Assembly (NCBI GenBank): GCA_965233675.1
Contig: OZ247498.1
Span: forward strand, 4,650,001-4,714,000
Reading direction: 5' to 3'
DNA from: SZUA-309 sp965233675
Lineage (GTDB): Bacteria > Pseudomonadota > Gammaproteobacteria > Pseudomonadales > Azotimanducaceae
DNA: 64,000 nucleotides
Shown: in pieces, positions 7,124-15,684 of the stretch
Layout of the letters: each line of letters begins with the position of its first letter
Numbering within the stretch: position 1 is the stretch's first letter
The notes under the pieces: generated by a model
Told to the model about the DNA's origin: nothing
The model's database searches: none
The model's input: only the letters and a program-made list of their open reading frames with translations
Program-made: the position numbers and the translations under genes

Positions 7124-9352
7124 CTAGCGGATCACGCTCGGGCTGCCGAAGATCCGGCCGAACTTCATGAACCAGCGCGATTCGCCGTTTTCTCCCCAGC
7201 CCCAGCCGAGATAGGCCGGCCCGATGGGGGTGTTGAACGCTGCATGCAGGCTGCCATGGAATTCCCCGCTCTGGAACAGATCCTCCCAGTCATCCGTTAC
7301 GCCGCCATATTCCAGGGATGTGCCGATCCTGCCGGGCACCAGCCCGCCGACGACTTCGTACTGATAGATCAAAGTGAGTACGCCGAGATTCTGGCCGGAG
7401 ACCTCACCAAGGTTGTAACCGGATAAGTTGAACAGGCCGCCGGCACCATAGAGAGCGTACTTGGGTGCGAAGCCCTCGATCGTTGTGTCGACGCTGACGC
7501 CGCCGGTGACTATGTGTCGTCCGAATGCTTTGGCCCAGACGCCATTGAGTTGCAGTTGATCGTAATTGTCGTCGCTGCCGAGCCAGTCTGCGGCACCGAA
7601 ATAGCTGAGCCGGTAGAAAATCCCGTTGTGAGGCAGGTAGCGATCGTCCAGCCGATCGTAGGTCCAGTCAACAAAGTACTCGCCGGCATCGTAGGCGCCG
7701 TCGGTCGGGTCCGGTGCTCCGATCACCGTGTCGACCCGGCCGGTGTAGTATCGAACGCCGGCCTGCAGCGCCGCGTGCCGGCTGAATTCCCGACCCAGCG
7801 CCACGTCCACACCGTACTGCTCCAGTTCGTCGACACTGGTCGCCTCGTCGTCGATGAATTCCGTGAATTCCCTTGTTTCGGCGAAGGCGCGAGGCAGAAT
7901 GAAGTATCTGGCGTTCTTATCCAGGTATTTGTAGAGATCGAAAACCAGCTGGTTCTCACGACCCAGTTGGGCCATCACCCGCAATTCGCTGCCGAGTTCA
8001 TCCAGATCCGTTTTCAGGTAGCCGAGACGCAGATTGAATCCGTTGGTCAGATCATCCGCAAACAGATCCAGCCCCCATTCCAGATAGTTGGAGCCGCGGG
8101 CATCCTGGCGAACGTGGAGCTCCAGGCCCTGCTGACCGTCTTCTTCCACCACTTCATAGCGAACCATATCGAGAAAGCCGAGCCCGTAGACCATGCGGAT
8201 GTCCGATTCGAGTTGAGTACGGTCGATGGGTGCGCCGATTTCGATATTCAGCTGACTCAGCACCAGTTCGTCGGCGAATTGCGACTGATTGTCCAGATGC
8301 ACGAACGCCACAACAGGGGGCTCCGGCCGGCGGCGCATGAGGGTGGCCACGTAGTCGTCGTAGTCCGCCTGAGTGACGCCGAGCGGTGAAATGTCCGACT
8401 TCATCTCCATGGTGGAAACATAGCCGATTTCCGCCCCTTCTCCGGACCGGGCAAAGGCGCCGGCAGAGAAGCTGCTGTCCAGTGCAGGCCTGATCAGCAG
8501 ATCGTTCTCGCCCAGGCTGTCTCGAGAGGCCTCGACGTTTTTCATTACCATGAGGTTCGACAGTTGTGAGACGACGGACAGGATGTTTTTCACTTCCGCT
8601 TTTTCGAGACCGCCGGACCCTACATCCACGGCAATTACGATATCCGCTCCCATCCCGCGAGCCACATCGACCGGCAGATTGTTGGCGATGCCACCATCCA
8701 CCAGCAGTCGGCCGTCGCGTTCCACGGGATCAAAGATGGCAGGTACCGACATGCTTGCACGCATGGCCAGTGCCAGATTGCCTCTCTCCATCACCACGGC
8801 TTCTCCCGTCAGCAGGTCGGCGGCGACGGCCCTGAACGGGAGGGCCAGCTCGTCGAAGTGATCCACCCGCACCCGTTCGCTGACCAGGGACTCGAACAGG
8901 AAGCTGATGTTCTGTCCGGAAATCAGGCCGGTCGGGATCAGTGACGTATCCGGCCCGATGCCGATCTTCGGTCCATACAGGGCGAAGACCTCATCGTCCC
9001 GTTTGCGGCGGTAGGGCTGGTCTTCTCTGGAGGTTTCATCCCGGAACATTTTCTCCCAGTCGATCGCACCAATGGTGGCTTCCATTTCCGGAACGCTCAT
9101 GCCGGTGGCATAGAGCGCGCCGACAAGTGATCCCATGCTGGTGCCCACGACGCAGTCGATGGGGACGCGCAGTTCTTCCAGGGCCCGTATGACACCAATG
9201 TGCGCACTTCCGCGCGCGCCGCCGCCGCCCAGCACCAGTGCAATACTGGGTCTGCCGGCGTCTGTTCTTTTACAGCTCTCCGAGCTTTGCAGCGCCGGTG
9301 CAAGCAGCATCAGCAGCAGTGCGGAAACGAGGGAAATTGACCTGACCAGCAT
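7124..9352 (-). CDS. Patatin-like phospholipase fused to a Bam/Omp85-type barrel (PlpD-like)
   Basis: A 742-residue exported protein. Residues 1-22 form a signal peptide. A patatin lipase domain follows, with oxyanion hole GGGGARG (42-48), nucleophile GTSMG (Ser72) and the catalytic DGG (Asp219). A single POTRA-like segment (about 350-415) and a C-terminal beta-barrel of alternating aromatic strands (about 420-742) complete it. This is the layout of type Vd secretion proteins such as Pseudomonas PlpD, where the barrel places the lipase at the cell surface. The expected activity is phospholipase A1-like. It is a single gene, divergent from the amidase. Confidence 0.9.
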   Translation of the reverse strand: MLVRSISLVSALLLMLLAPALQSSESCKRTDAGRPSIALVLGGGGARGSAHIGVIRALEELRVPIDCVVGTSMGSLVGALYATGMSVPEMEATIGAIDWEKMFRDETSREDQPYRRKRDDEVFALYGPKIGIGPDTSLIPTGLISGQNISFLFESLVSERVRVDHFDELALPFRAVAADLLTGEAVVMERGNLALAMRASMSVPAIFDPVERDGRLLVDGGIANNLPVDVARGMGADIVIAVDVGSGGLEKAEVKNILSVVSQLSNLMVMKNVEASRDSLGENDLLIRPALDSSFSAGAFARSGEGAEIGYVSTMEMKSDISPLGVTQADYDDYVATLMRRRPEPPVVAFVHLDNQSQFADELVLSQLNIEIGAPIDRTQLESDIRMVYGLGFLDMVRYEVVEEDGQQGLELHVRQDARGSNYLEWGLDLFADDLTNGFNLRLGYLKTDLDELGSELRVMAQLGRENQLVFDLYKYLDKNARYFILPRAFAETREFTEFIDDEATSVDELEQYGVDVALGREFSRHAALQAGVRYYTGRVDTVIGAPDPTDGAYDAGEYFVDWTYDRLDDRYLPHNGIFYRLSYFGAADWLGSDDNYDQLQLNGVWAKAFGRHIVTGGVSVDTTIEGFAPKYALYGAGGLFNLSGYNLGEVSGQNLGVLTLIYQYEVVGGLVPGRIGTSLEYGGVTDDWEDLFQSGEFHGSLHAAFNTPIGPAYLGWGWGENGESRWFMKFGRIFGSPSVIR

Positions 9353-9446
9353 GTTCTGGAGTCCGGTTTGAAATTGGGGCTAGTCTAAGTCGTTCGGTTG
9401 CTGATTTCTGAAGCGTGGTCAGCAGTTTGGCGGGTAGAATCGACCT

Positions 9447-10796
9447 ATGCAGACTACAAAAAACTTCGAAGCGTTGGGTCAGGCGCTTGGTGCCCGTGAA
9501 ATCACCAGCGAAGCGCTGGTAGCACAGGCGCTGGCAAAGGCAGAGGCGCCGGCAGGAGAGGGTTCGAGGGCCTTCATCGCGCTGAATGCAGCGGCCTTGA
9601 AACAGGCGCAGGCGATCGACAGTGCCCGCGCCCGTGGGGATGACCTGCCGGTGCATGCGGGGATCCCGATTTCTGTGAAAGACCTCTTCGATCTGCAGGG
9701 AGAGGTGACCAGAGCAGGCTCCGTGGTGCTCGGTGGTGCGGAGCCGGCACAACGGACCGCACCGGCCATCCAGCGGTTGCTGGACGCTGGCTTCATACCC
9801 ATAGGGCGCACCAACATGACCGAGTTCGCCTACTCCGGTGTTGGGCTGAATCCGCATTATGGCACCCCGCTCAATCCCTGGGATCGATCCACCGGTCGGA
9901 TTCCAGGGGGCTCCTCGTCCGGCGCTGCGGTATCGGTGACCGATGGCATGGCGGTTGCCGGTGTCGGCACGGACACCGGTGGCTCCTGCCGGATTCCGGC
10001 CGCGCTGACGGGCATCACCGGCTGGAAGCCCAGTGCCGGCAGGGTGCCGCGGGCGGGCGTCTATCCCTTGTCGGAGTCGCTCGATTCGGTGGGCGTGCTG
10101 GCCTTGGACGTGGCCGGATGCGCGGTGCTGGATGATGTGATGGCCGGCGGCATCGGTGGGCTGCCCGAGTCCCACGTTGCAGCCGATCTGCACCTGGCTG
10201 TGCTGGCGCACTACGTGACGGAAGGCATGGATGATGCCGTTGGCCGCGCCTATGCACGGACACTGTCCGCGCTGTCCTCGGCCGGTGCGCGGCTCACGGA
10301 GATCCGGTTGCCGGACATCGAGCGGCTCCCGGAACTCAACGCACGTGGCGGCATTGCAGCACGTGAAGCCTGGGCGTTTCACGCTCCGCTGCTCGAGGCA
10401 TCCGAGTCTGAATACGATCCCCGGGTGGCCGGTCGGATTCGGGCGGGCGCTCAGGTGGATGACGAGGAAATGGCCGGACTCATGGCCGCGCGCGCCCGGA
10501 TGATCGCCGGGTTCGAGTCCGCGATGGCCGGCTTCGATGCGCTCATCGCGCCGACGGTACCGATCATTGCACCTCCGATTGCCGCCTTCGCGGCAGACGA
10601 TGACTACATCCGACTCAATCTGCTGTTGCTCAGGAATCCGAGCCTGTTCAACTTTCTGGATGGCTGTGCCATTTCTCTGCCCATCCACGCGGCCGGTGAA
10701 GCGCCGGTCGGGCTGATGCTGGCTGCCCCGAACGGTCAGGACCGCTCGCTGCTCGGTGTTTCCCGGGGTCTGGAGTCCGCATTGTTGAGGCGATAG
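9447..10796 (+). CDS. Amidase signature family protein
   Basis: A 449-residue amidase-signature enzyme. The Ser-cisSer-Lys triad is visible: Lys78 in ISVKDLFD, the GGSSSGA serines at 156-158 and nucleophile Ser180 in TDTGGSCRIPA. It resembles GatA in fold but is not near gatB/gatC and is shorter at the C terminus, so a catabolic or scavenging amide hydrolase is more likely. The substrate cannot be predicted. It stands alone, 94 bases from the divergent patatin gene. Confidence 0.88.
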   Translation: MQTTKNFEALGQALGAREITSEALVAQALAKAEAPAGEGSRAFIALNAAALKQAQAIDSARARGDDLPVHAGIPISVKDLFDLQGEVTRAGSVVLGGAEPAQRTAPAIQRLLDAGFIPIGRTNMTEFAYSGVGLNPHYGTPLNPWDRSTGRIPGGSSSGAAVSVTDGMAVAGVGTDTGGSCRIPAALTGITGWKPSAGRVPRAGVYPLSESLDSVGVLALDVAGCAVLDDVMAGGIGGLPESHVAADLHLAVLAHYVTEGMDDAVGRAYARTLSALSSAGARLTEIRLPDIERLPELNARGGIAAREAWAFHAPLLEASESEYDPRVAGRIRAGAQVDDEEMAGLMAARARMIAGFESAMAGFDALIAPTVPIIAPPIAAFAADDDYIRLNLLLLRNPSLFNFLDGCAISLPIHAAGEAPVGLMLAAPNGQDRSLLGVSRGLESALLRR

Positions 10797-11185
10797 ACGG
10801 CAATGGACAGAGCGCGACGGATTTCGTAGATTCCGCTTTGACACCGATCCCTCAACAGCGGGACGGCGATCAGCTTTGATTCCGACTGATTGTTATCGAA
10901 CTATTTCTGAAAATCTGGGAAAGGACTTGATCCGGCGGGACAGGTACCACGAACTGCGGCGGCAGCTTTCAGGCTGATCCGCGATACGCAAATGCGTGTG
11001 CAAAGTGCAAGTGACTCTTGAGTAAGTGCTTGAGCTTGAGTAAGTGCTTGAGCTTGAGTAAGTGCTTGAGCTTGAGTAAGTGCTTGAGCTTGAGCGTGAC
11101 CAAGCGCCAAGGCTACCTCCCCCGTGATCCGGTACAGCTGTAAATCAGCCATGGTCCCTGCGGGACCGTTACGGGAGCAACACGT
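10797..11185. other. 389-base intergenic region before panB
   Basis: No convincing gene is seen here. The first 200 bases are unremarkable and more AT-rich than the flanks. An 18-bp tandem repeat occupies 11017-11094. The panB ribosome site (GGGAG) is at the end. A minus-strand open frame across the repeat is an effect of the repeat being a multiple of three. Confidence 0.7.
11017..11094. repeat. 18-bp tandem repeat, four copies
   Basis: Four perfect copies of CTTGAGTAAGTGCTTGAG at 11017-11088, followed by a partial CTTGAG. Each unit itself begins and ends with CTTGAG, so the array has an internal 6/12 pattern. It lies 92 bases upstream of the panB start. Copy number could vary by slippage and alter spacing in the panB upstream region. 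Confidence 0.95.
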
Positions 11186-12004
11186 ATGTCACACCACACG
11201 CAAGAGGCCAGACGCCTCTCCATCCTCGACTTTCCGGCGCGCAAAGCCGCCGGAGAAAAGATATCCATGGTCACCTGTTACGACTACACCTCTGCCCGGG
11301 TGTTGAACGATACGGACGTGGATAGCCTGCTTGTGGGCGACAGTCTTGCCATGGTGATGCACGGTTTCGATTCCACCGTGCATGCCACGGTGGACCTGAT
11401 GGCGTTGCATGTGAGTGCGGTTGCGCGCGGTGCGCCGAACAAGTTCATCATTGGCGACATGCCGTTTCTGGCTGCCCGGAAGGGGCTCAAGGATGCCATG
11501 GAAGGCGTGCAGCAACTCATGCAGGCCGGCGCCCACGCCGTGAAGATCGAAGGTGAGAAAGGCCAGTTGGAACTGATGGGCCACATCGTCGACTCCGGCG
11601 TGCCGGTGATGGGGCACCTGGGCCTCACACCGCAGTCCGTACATGGTCTTGGTGGGCACAAGGTGCAGGGCAGGGCCGAGACCCAGGCCCGGGCACTGGT
11701 GGATGCCAGCCGCCATCTGGAGGATGCCGGTTGCTTCGCGCTGGTGCTCGAATGCGTACCGGCGACGGTGGCCCGGGAAATCACCCAGGCAATCAGCATA
11801 CCCACGATCGGGATTGGCGCGGGTCCGGATACGGACGGCCAGGTGCTCGTGCTCCAGGACATGCTCGGAATGAATCCGGAATTCAAACCCCGGTTCCTCA
11901 AGCACTATGCCTCGGGCCACGAGATGGTCAGCACGGCGGTGAACCGGTTTGATGCGGAGATCCGCCGCGGCTGCTTCCCCACGGCGAAGGAAAGCTACCG
12001 ATGA
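11186..12004 (+). CDS. panB: 3-methyl-2-oxobutanoate hydroxymethyltransferase
   Basis: A 272-residue PanB, the first committed enzyme of pantothenate synthesis, adding a hydroxymethyl group from methylene-THF to alpha-ketoisovalerate. Typical segments are MVTCYDYTSARVL, LLVGDSLAMVMHG (metal-binding Asp), VKIEGEKGQ (catalytic Glu region) and GIGAGPDTDGQVLV. GGGAG precedes the ATG. It overlaps panC by four bases (ATGA), so the two are translationally coupled. Confidence 0.97.
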   Translation: MSHHTQEARRLSILDFPARKAAGEKISMVTCYDYTSARVLNDTDVDSLLVGDSLAMVMHGFDSTVHATVDLMALHVSAVARGAPNKFIIGDMPFLAARKGLKDAMEGVQQLMQAGAHAVKIEGEKGQLELMGHIVDSGVPVMGHLGLTPQSVHGLGGHKVQGRAETQARALVDASRHLEDAGCFALVLECVPATVAREITQAISIPTIGIGAGPDTDGQVLVLQDMLGMNPEFKPRFLKHYASGHEMVSTAVNRFDAEIRRGCFPTAKESYR

Positions 12005-12819
12005 ATGGGTTGAATCCGCTCAAGGCCGGCCCGCATTGTGCAGCGGCGCCCAGGGTATTCGATAGTCTGGAAGACTGGCGTGCCTGTCGTAGTGCGCTGG
12101 AAGGCAGCCTCGGCTTCGTGCCGACCATGGGCGCCCTGCATGCCGGACATGGCTCGCTCATCGAGCGCAGCGTTGCCGAGAACGACTACACCGTGCTCAG
12201 CATTTATCTGAACCCTACCCAGTTCAACAACCCGCAGGATCTCGACTGCTATCCGAAAACGCTGGATCGGGATCTGGAGATGGCCCGGGCGCTGGGCGTG
12301 GATTTCGTGATCACGCCGAGCTATGAGGCGATGTATGCAGACGGGTTCCGCTTTCAGGTGGATGAAACCCGGTTTTCCCATGAACTCTGCGGTGAACATC
12401 GACCGGGACATTTCACCGGTGTGCTGACCGTGGTGATGAAGCTTCTGAATCTCACTCGTGCCGACCGGGCTTACTTCGGCGAGAAGGATTACCAGCAGTA
12501 CCTGCTCATTCGTGACATGTGCGAGGCGTTTTTCATGGCGGTGGACATCATCCCCTGTCAGACGGTCCGGGAACCGGACGGGCTGGCCATGAGCAGTCGC
12601 AATGAAAATCTGGATGAGGCGGGCCGGGCCAAAGCTGCTGTCCTGAACGAACTGATCCGCTCTACGCAGGATGATGAGGCGGTGACCCGGGCGCTGTCCG
12701 AAGCCGGATTTGACGTGGACTACATTGTCACCCGGGAAGGCCGGCGGTTTGCCGCTGCCAGCCTGGTGTGTGGAGATCGGGTGGTGCGATTGATCGACAA
12801 CGTCGCCTGCTGCGGATAG
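12001..12819 (+). CDS. panC: Pantothenate synthetase
   Basis: A 272-residue PanC that condenses pantoate and beta-alanine with ATP. The nucleotidyltransferase signature PTMGALHAGHGSLI (HIGH-like) and AMSSRNENLD (KMSKS-like) are present, with FNNPQDL and YFGEKDYQQ pantoate/ATP site segments. The length is slightly short of the usual ~280 because the C-terminal dimer domain is compact. It is the second gene of panBC; panD is not here. A pentanucleotide repeat follows 24 bases after the stop. Confidence 0.96.
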   Translation: MNGLNPLKAGPHCAAAPRVFDSLEDWRACRSALEGSLGFVPTMGALHAGHGSLIERSVAENDYTVLSIYLNPTQFNNPQDLDCYPKTLDRDLEMARALGVDFVITPSYEAMYADGFRFQVDETRFSHELCGEHRPGHFTGVLTVVMKLLNLTRADRAYFGEKDYQQYLLIRDMCEAFFMAVDIIPCQTVREPDGLAMSSRNENLDEAGRAKAAVLNELIRSTQDDEAVTRALSEAGFDVDYIVTREGRRFAAASLVCGDRVVRLIDNVACCG

Positions 12820-12843
12820 GTCAGCGTCTCGGCATTCTTTCGA

Positions 12844-12883
12844 TTCAGTTCAGTTCAGTTCAGTTCAGTTCAGTTCAGTTCAG
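12844..12883. repeat. TTCAG pentanucleotide microsatellite, eight copies
   Basis: Eight uninterrupted TTCAG units between the convergent panC and permease genes. The TGA stop of the permease (minus strand, 12882-12880) is formed by the first repeat unit on that strand. Because the stop comes first, copy-number change does not alter the protein, only the intergenic length. Confidence 0.95.
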
Positions 12884-14073
12884 AGCAGACTCATTCCGAT
12901 CAGTGCGAGCGAAAGCGTGGCGCCTGCCACCGGTTTCAGGATTCCCCGGCGCCGGATGCGGCCCTGCAGCTTCAGGCGGATGAGAGAAAGATTGATCAGG
13001 ATGAAGACCAGGAGGATGACGAAACTCGTTGCCTTTGCCAGCGTCAGCAGAGGGAACCAGGTGGCGAGCAGCACGATCACCAGCACCGTCAGCACGGTAG
13101 AGAGAATGGGCGTGTGACGTTTGGGATGCACCATGCCGAGCACCTGGGGTGCGTTACCCGCTCTGGCCATCCCGTACACCACTCTCGAAACCATCACGAT
13201 CTGAGCCAGCGCGGAATTGGTGACACTCAGCATGGAAAGGACGGCGATGACCGCCGGCCAACGCTCTCCCGTGTGCGCCACCATTGCGGCGAGTGGGGCT
13301 GGGTGTCCGGCCAGGTCCAGTTCCGCATCGGCCAGAACGGCAACCGTTGCGACCAGCACATAGAGCGTCGCGGCACCGATGAGTGCCAGTACGATCGACA
13401 ATGACATGATGCGCTCCGGTTCCCGGGTTTCTTCCGCCACGTTGACCATGTCTTCGAAGCCGATGAAGGCATAGAAAGCGACGAACGCGCCCAGAGAGAT
13501 GGCGAGCCAGGCGTCTGTGCCGGTGGGCACCATGGTTGGCCACAGTTCCGGAAAGCTCGCCAGATAGCGGCCGGACATGGCCAGCACGGCCATCAGGCCG
13601 AAGATGGACGTCGCCGTGATGGCGGCGGCGAACCAGATCGTATGGCCGATGCCCCAGGCAGCGATCGCGCCGAGTACGAGGATGAATCCGGTAGCGGCGA
13701 AACCTTCTGCACCGGGGTAGAAATAGGACAGATAGCCGGCGAAGCCGTTCGCCAGCGTGCCGCTGGAGACGAGGCCCGTGGTGACCACTGCCCACCCTGT
13801 CAGCCGGGTCAGGAACGGACGTGAAAACGCCTGATCCACATATACGGCTTCGCCCGCACTCTCCGGGTAGTGGCTGGCCAGTTCTCCGTAGCTCATGGCC
13901 GTGAACCCGGCGACCACGGCGGCCATGAGGAATGCCCAGGGTGCGAAGCTGCCACTCACCGCGATGATTTCACCGACCAGGACGTAGATACCGGCGCCGA
14001 CCATCGTGCCCAGGCCAAAGACGGTCAGCAGAGGCAGGTTGAGTCTCCGGCTCAGGGTTGGTTGTTCGGTCAT
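12880..14073 (-). CDS. APC superfamily amino acid permease
   Basis: A 397-residue inner-membrane transporter with roughly 11 hydrophobic segments. The APC hallmark is in segment 1, LLTVFGLGTMVGAGIYVLVGEI, an unwound glycine-rich helix. AFYAFIGFEDMVNVAEETREP matches the conserved segment 6 and following loop of the CAT/YhdG-like group. It imports an amino acid or polyamine by H+ symport or exchange; the substrate is unknown. It is slightly shorter than usual (430-480), ending right after the last helix. It is divergent from the small heat-shock genes. Confidence 0.88.
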   Translation of the reverse strand: MTEQPTLSRRLNLPLLTVFGLGTMVGAGIYVLVGEIIAVSGSFAPWAFLMAAVVAGFTAMSYGELASHYPESAGEAVYVDQAFSRPFLTRLTGWAVVTTGLVSSGTLANGFAGYLSYFYPGAEGFAATGFILVLGAIAAWGIGHTIWFAAAITATSIFGLMAVLAMSGRYLASFPELWPTMVPTGTDAWLAISLGAFVAFYAFIGFEDMVNVAEETREPERIMSLSIVLALIGAATLYVLVATVAVLADAELDLAGHPAPLAAMVAHTGERWPAVIAVLSMLSVTNSALAQIVMVSRVVYGMARAGNAPQVLGMVHPKRHTPILSTVLTVLVIVLLATWFPLLTLAKATSFVILLVFILINLSLIRLKLQGRIRRRGILKPVAGATLSLALIGMSLL

Positions 14074-14132
14074 CGGCTCGGTCGTGAATGTCTGATGCGC
14101 GGATTATGACGATGACTTCGGAAACTACCTAG

Positions 14133-14160
14133 TTGAACGTCCGATTCGCTGTACCCATAT
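14133..14160 (+). promoter_or_regulatory. Sigma32-like heat-shock promoter
   Basis: TTGAAC at 14133-14138 and CCCATAT at 14154-14160 are separated by 15 bases, close to the RpoH consensus (CTTGAAA, 11-15 bases, CCCCATNT). It lies about 75 bases upstream of the first of two Hsp20 genes, which fits heat-shock control. Confidence 0.7.
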
Positions 14161-14189
14161 CTCAGGTGTCGGATACGAACACCGGCGCA

Positions 14190-14207
14190 CTCAGCGCAAT
14201 CGCTGAG
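14190..14207 (+). promoter_or_regulatory. Hairpin in the hsp20 5' leader
   Basis: CTCAGCG and CGCTGAG pair across a CAAT loop in the predicted 5' leader of the sHsp mRNA. The stem ends 27 bases before the ATG and does not itself cover the AAGGAG ribosome site. An RNA thermometer is possible but not shown by this stem alone. Confidence 0.35.
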
Positions 14208-14233
14208 CAGAGTTATGGACAAGGAGACAAAAG

Positions 14234-14656
14234 ATGAACGACGTAGTCAGACGCAATGATCCATTCGACCTCTTCAGTCGTTTCGGGGACCTGTTTGAAC
14301 GCGAGCCATTCTTCAGTCCCGCCAGTCGGGCTGAATGGATGCCGCCCGTTGATATCAAGGAAACGGATGAAGGCTATGTGTTCCACATGGATGTTCCCGG
14401 CATGAAGCCGGATGATCTGGACGTGGAACTGCATGAAGGCGTGCTCTCGATCAGAGGGTCGCGCAGCGAGGAAAAGAAGGAAGAAGACAAAGGCTATGTG
14501 CGCACGGAGCGGCGCCAGGGCACCTTCAGCCGTCAGTTCCGCGTGCCGACCAATGTGCAGGCAGAGGCGCTGAAGGCGGAAGTGAAAGACGGCGTGCTCA
14601 CGATCGAGGTGCCAAAGGGTGCCGAGCAGGGTGCACGGAAAGTCACCGTATCCTGA
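14234..14656 (+). CDS. Small heat-shock protein, Hsp20 family
   Basis: A 140-residue ATP-independent holdase. The alpha-crystallin domain spans about 36-130, with the usual VDIKETDEGYVFHMDVPGMK start, SRQFRVP (about 100) and the GVLTIEVPK motif. The short N-terminal arm has NDPFDLFSRFGDLF. AAGGAG precedes the ATG. A sigma32-like promoter lies upstream and a second, more diverged Hsp20 gene starts 18 bases after the stop. Confidence 0.94.
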   Translation: MNDVVRRNDPFDLFSRFGDLFEREPFFSPASRAEWMPPVDIKETDEGYVFHMDVPGMKPDDLDVELHEGVLSIRGSRSEEKKEEDKGYVRTERRQGTFSRQFRVPTNVQAEALKAEVKDGVLTIEVPKGAEQGARKVTVS

Positions 14657-14673
14657 TTCACGGGAGGCGCAGC

Positions 14674-15147
14674 ATGGATACCGATCGGTTGAAGGAAGAT
14701 TTCGGCAACACCTGGAAACGTCTGGCGGAGGGCTGGCGCCAGCTGAGCAGCAAAGCGGCGCACGCACTCACGTACTTCAATCCGACCCGCTCGGATGAGG
14801 CGACAGAGGATGCCCGCTGGGGCATTCTCGCCGCGGATGTGACCGAGCGGGCCGATGAGTTCCTGGTGGAACTTGAAGCGCCCGGGCTCGCCAGGAACGA
14901 AATCGAAGTGACGGTGGAAGATCGACGTCTGATCGTCACCGGCACCAAACGCTATGAAAATGATCGTCAGGAAGGTGCCCTGCGCGTCAGCGAGCGGGCC
15001 TTCGGCAGCTTCCAGCGGATCATTCCGCTGTCTGAGAAAGTCAGTACGGAAGGTGCCGAGGCATCCTACAAGCGGGGTGTGCTCAAGGTCAGAGTGCCGA
15101 AACAGGCGGCCTCCGTCGCCCGTAAGATTCAGGTGGTCAGTGGCTGA
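14674..15147 (+). CDS. Second small heat-shock protein, Hsp20 family
   Basis: A 157-residue Hsp20 paralogue with a longer, Trp-containing N-terminal arm (NTWKRLAEGWRQLSS). The alpha-crystallin domain covers about 48-150: DVTERADEFLVELEAPGL, GSFQRIIPL and GVLKVRVPK. GGGAGG precedes the ATG. It is co-transcribed with the first Hsp20, and the two probably form mixed oligomers or share clients. A GC-rich hairpin follows before the convergent pncC. Confidence 0.92.
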   Translation: MDTDRLKEDFGNTWKRLAEGWRQLSSKAAHALTYFNPTRSDEATEDARWGILAADVTERADEFLVELEAPGLARNEIEVTVEDRRLIVTGTKRYENDRQEGALRVSERAFGSFQRIIPLSEKVSTEGAEASYKRGVLKVRVPKQAASVARKIQVVSG

Positions 15148-15155
15148 AGCAAGCC

Positions 15156-15184
15156 GGGCGGCGCGCTCTCGAGCGCGTATGCCC
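15156..15184. terminator. GC-rich hairpin between convergent hsp20 and pncC
   Basis: CGCGCTC/GAGCGCG forms the inner stem and GGGC/GCCC an outer one, in the 39-base gap between convergent genes. There is no T run on either side, so it is a weak or Rho-assisted terminator at best. Confidence 0.4.
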
Positions 15185-15186
15185 GC

Positions 15187-15684
15187 TCAGCAGAGCCGGC
15201 CCACGCCCTGGAGTGCAATGGTGACGGCTGCCAGACGCACCACCTGACGGTTCCCCGACAGGTGGTGTTCGGCGGTCTGCACACAGCGGATGGCCGTGCC
15301 TTCCCTGATGGCCCAGCCGAACCAGACTGTGCCAACGGGTGAAACCACATCACCGCCACCCGGGCCGGCGATGCCGGTGATGGAGACGGCGATGTCCGCA
15401 TCACTGCGATGGAGGGCGCCTTCGGCCATGGCGCGAGCCACCGGTTCACTGACCGCACCGTGTTTTTCCAGGAGTTCGGGGCTGACACCGACCATGGCGG
15501 TTTTGGCGCTGAGCCGATAAGTCACGAAAGCGCCCTCGAACCAGTCGGAAGAACCGGCAATCTCGGTGACCGTGGCGGCCAGCAGACCGCCGGTGCAGGA
15601 CTCCGTGCTGACCAGACGCCAACCTCTGTCCACCAGCCCCTGACCGATTTCCCGGGCCAGGTCCACAGGCAGCGCGTCAGTCAT
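15187..15684 (-). CDS. pncC: CinA C-terminal domain amidase (NMN deamidase)
   Basis: From ATG 15684 this is 165 residues, the normal size of stand-alone CinA/PncC proteins, which convert nicotinamide mononucleotide to NaMN in NAD recycling. Landmarks are VSTESCTGGLLA (active-site serines), SDWFEGAFVTY, VSITGIAGPGGG and PVGTVWFGW. A longer in-frame start at 15720 would extend far into trpE; the chosen ATG overlaps the trpE stop by 8 bases. It is the distal gene of a trpE-pncC pair, which suggests translational coupling. Confidence 0.92.
   Translation of the reverse strand: MTDALPVDLAREIGQGLVDRGWRLVSTESCTGGLLAATVTEIAGSSDWFEGAFVTYRLSAKTAMVGVSPELLEKHGAVSEPVARAMAEGALHRSDADIAVSITGIAGPGGGDVVSPVGTVWFGWAIREGTAIRCVQTAEHHLSGNRQVVRLAAVTIALQGVGRLC

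Noticed and set aside
9270..10844. Long minus-strand open frame opposite the amidase gene
   Set aside because: It is the antisense of a well-supported gene; the product is rich in Arg, Gly and His with no domain, a usual effect of high GC codon bias. The same holds for long antisense frames opposite lptD, surA, dnaG, rpoD and spoVR.
11017..11094. CRISPR array
   Set aside because: Units are directly adjacent with no spacers, and no cas gene is in the window.
10901..11152. Minus-strand open frame coding repeated ALTQAQ across the 18-bp tandem repeat
   Set aside because: The repeat length is a multiple of three, which keeps the frame open by itself; flanking residues show no family and no ribosome site.
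12844..12883. Phase-variable translation of the permease by TTCAG repeat slippage
   Set aside because: The stop codon precedes the repeats in the reading direction, so repeat number cannot change the frame.
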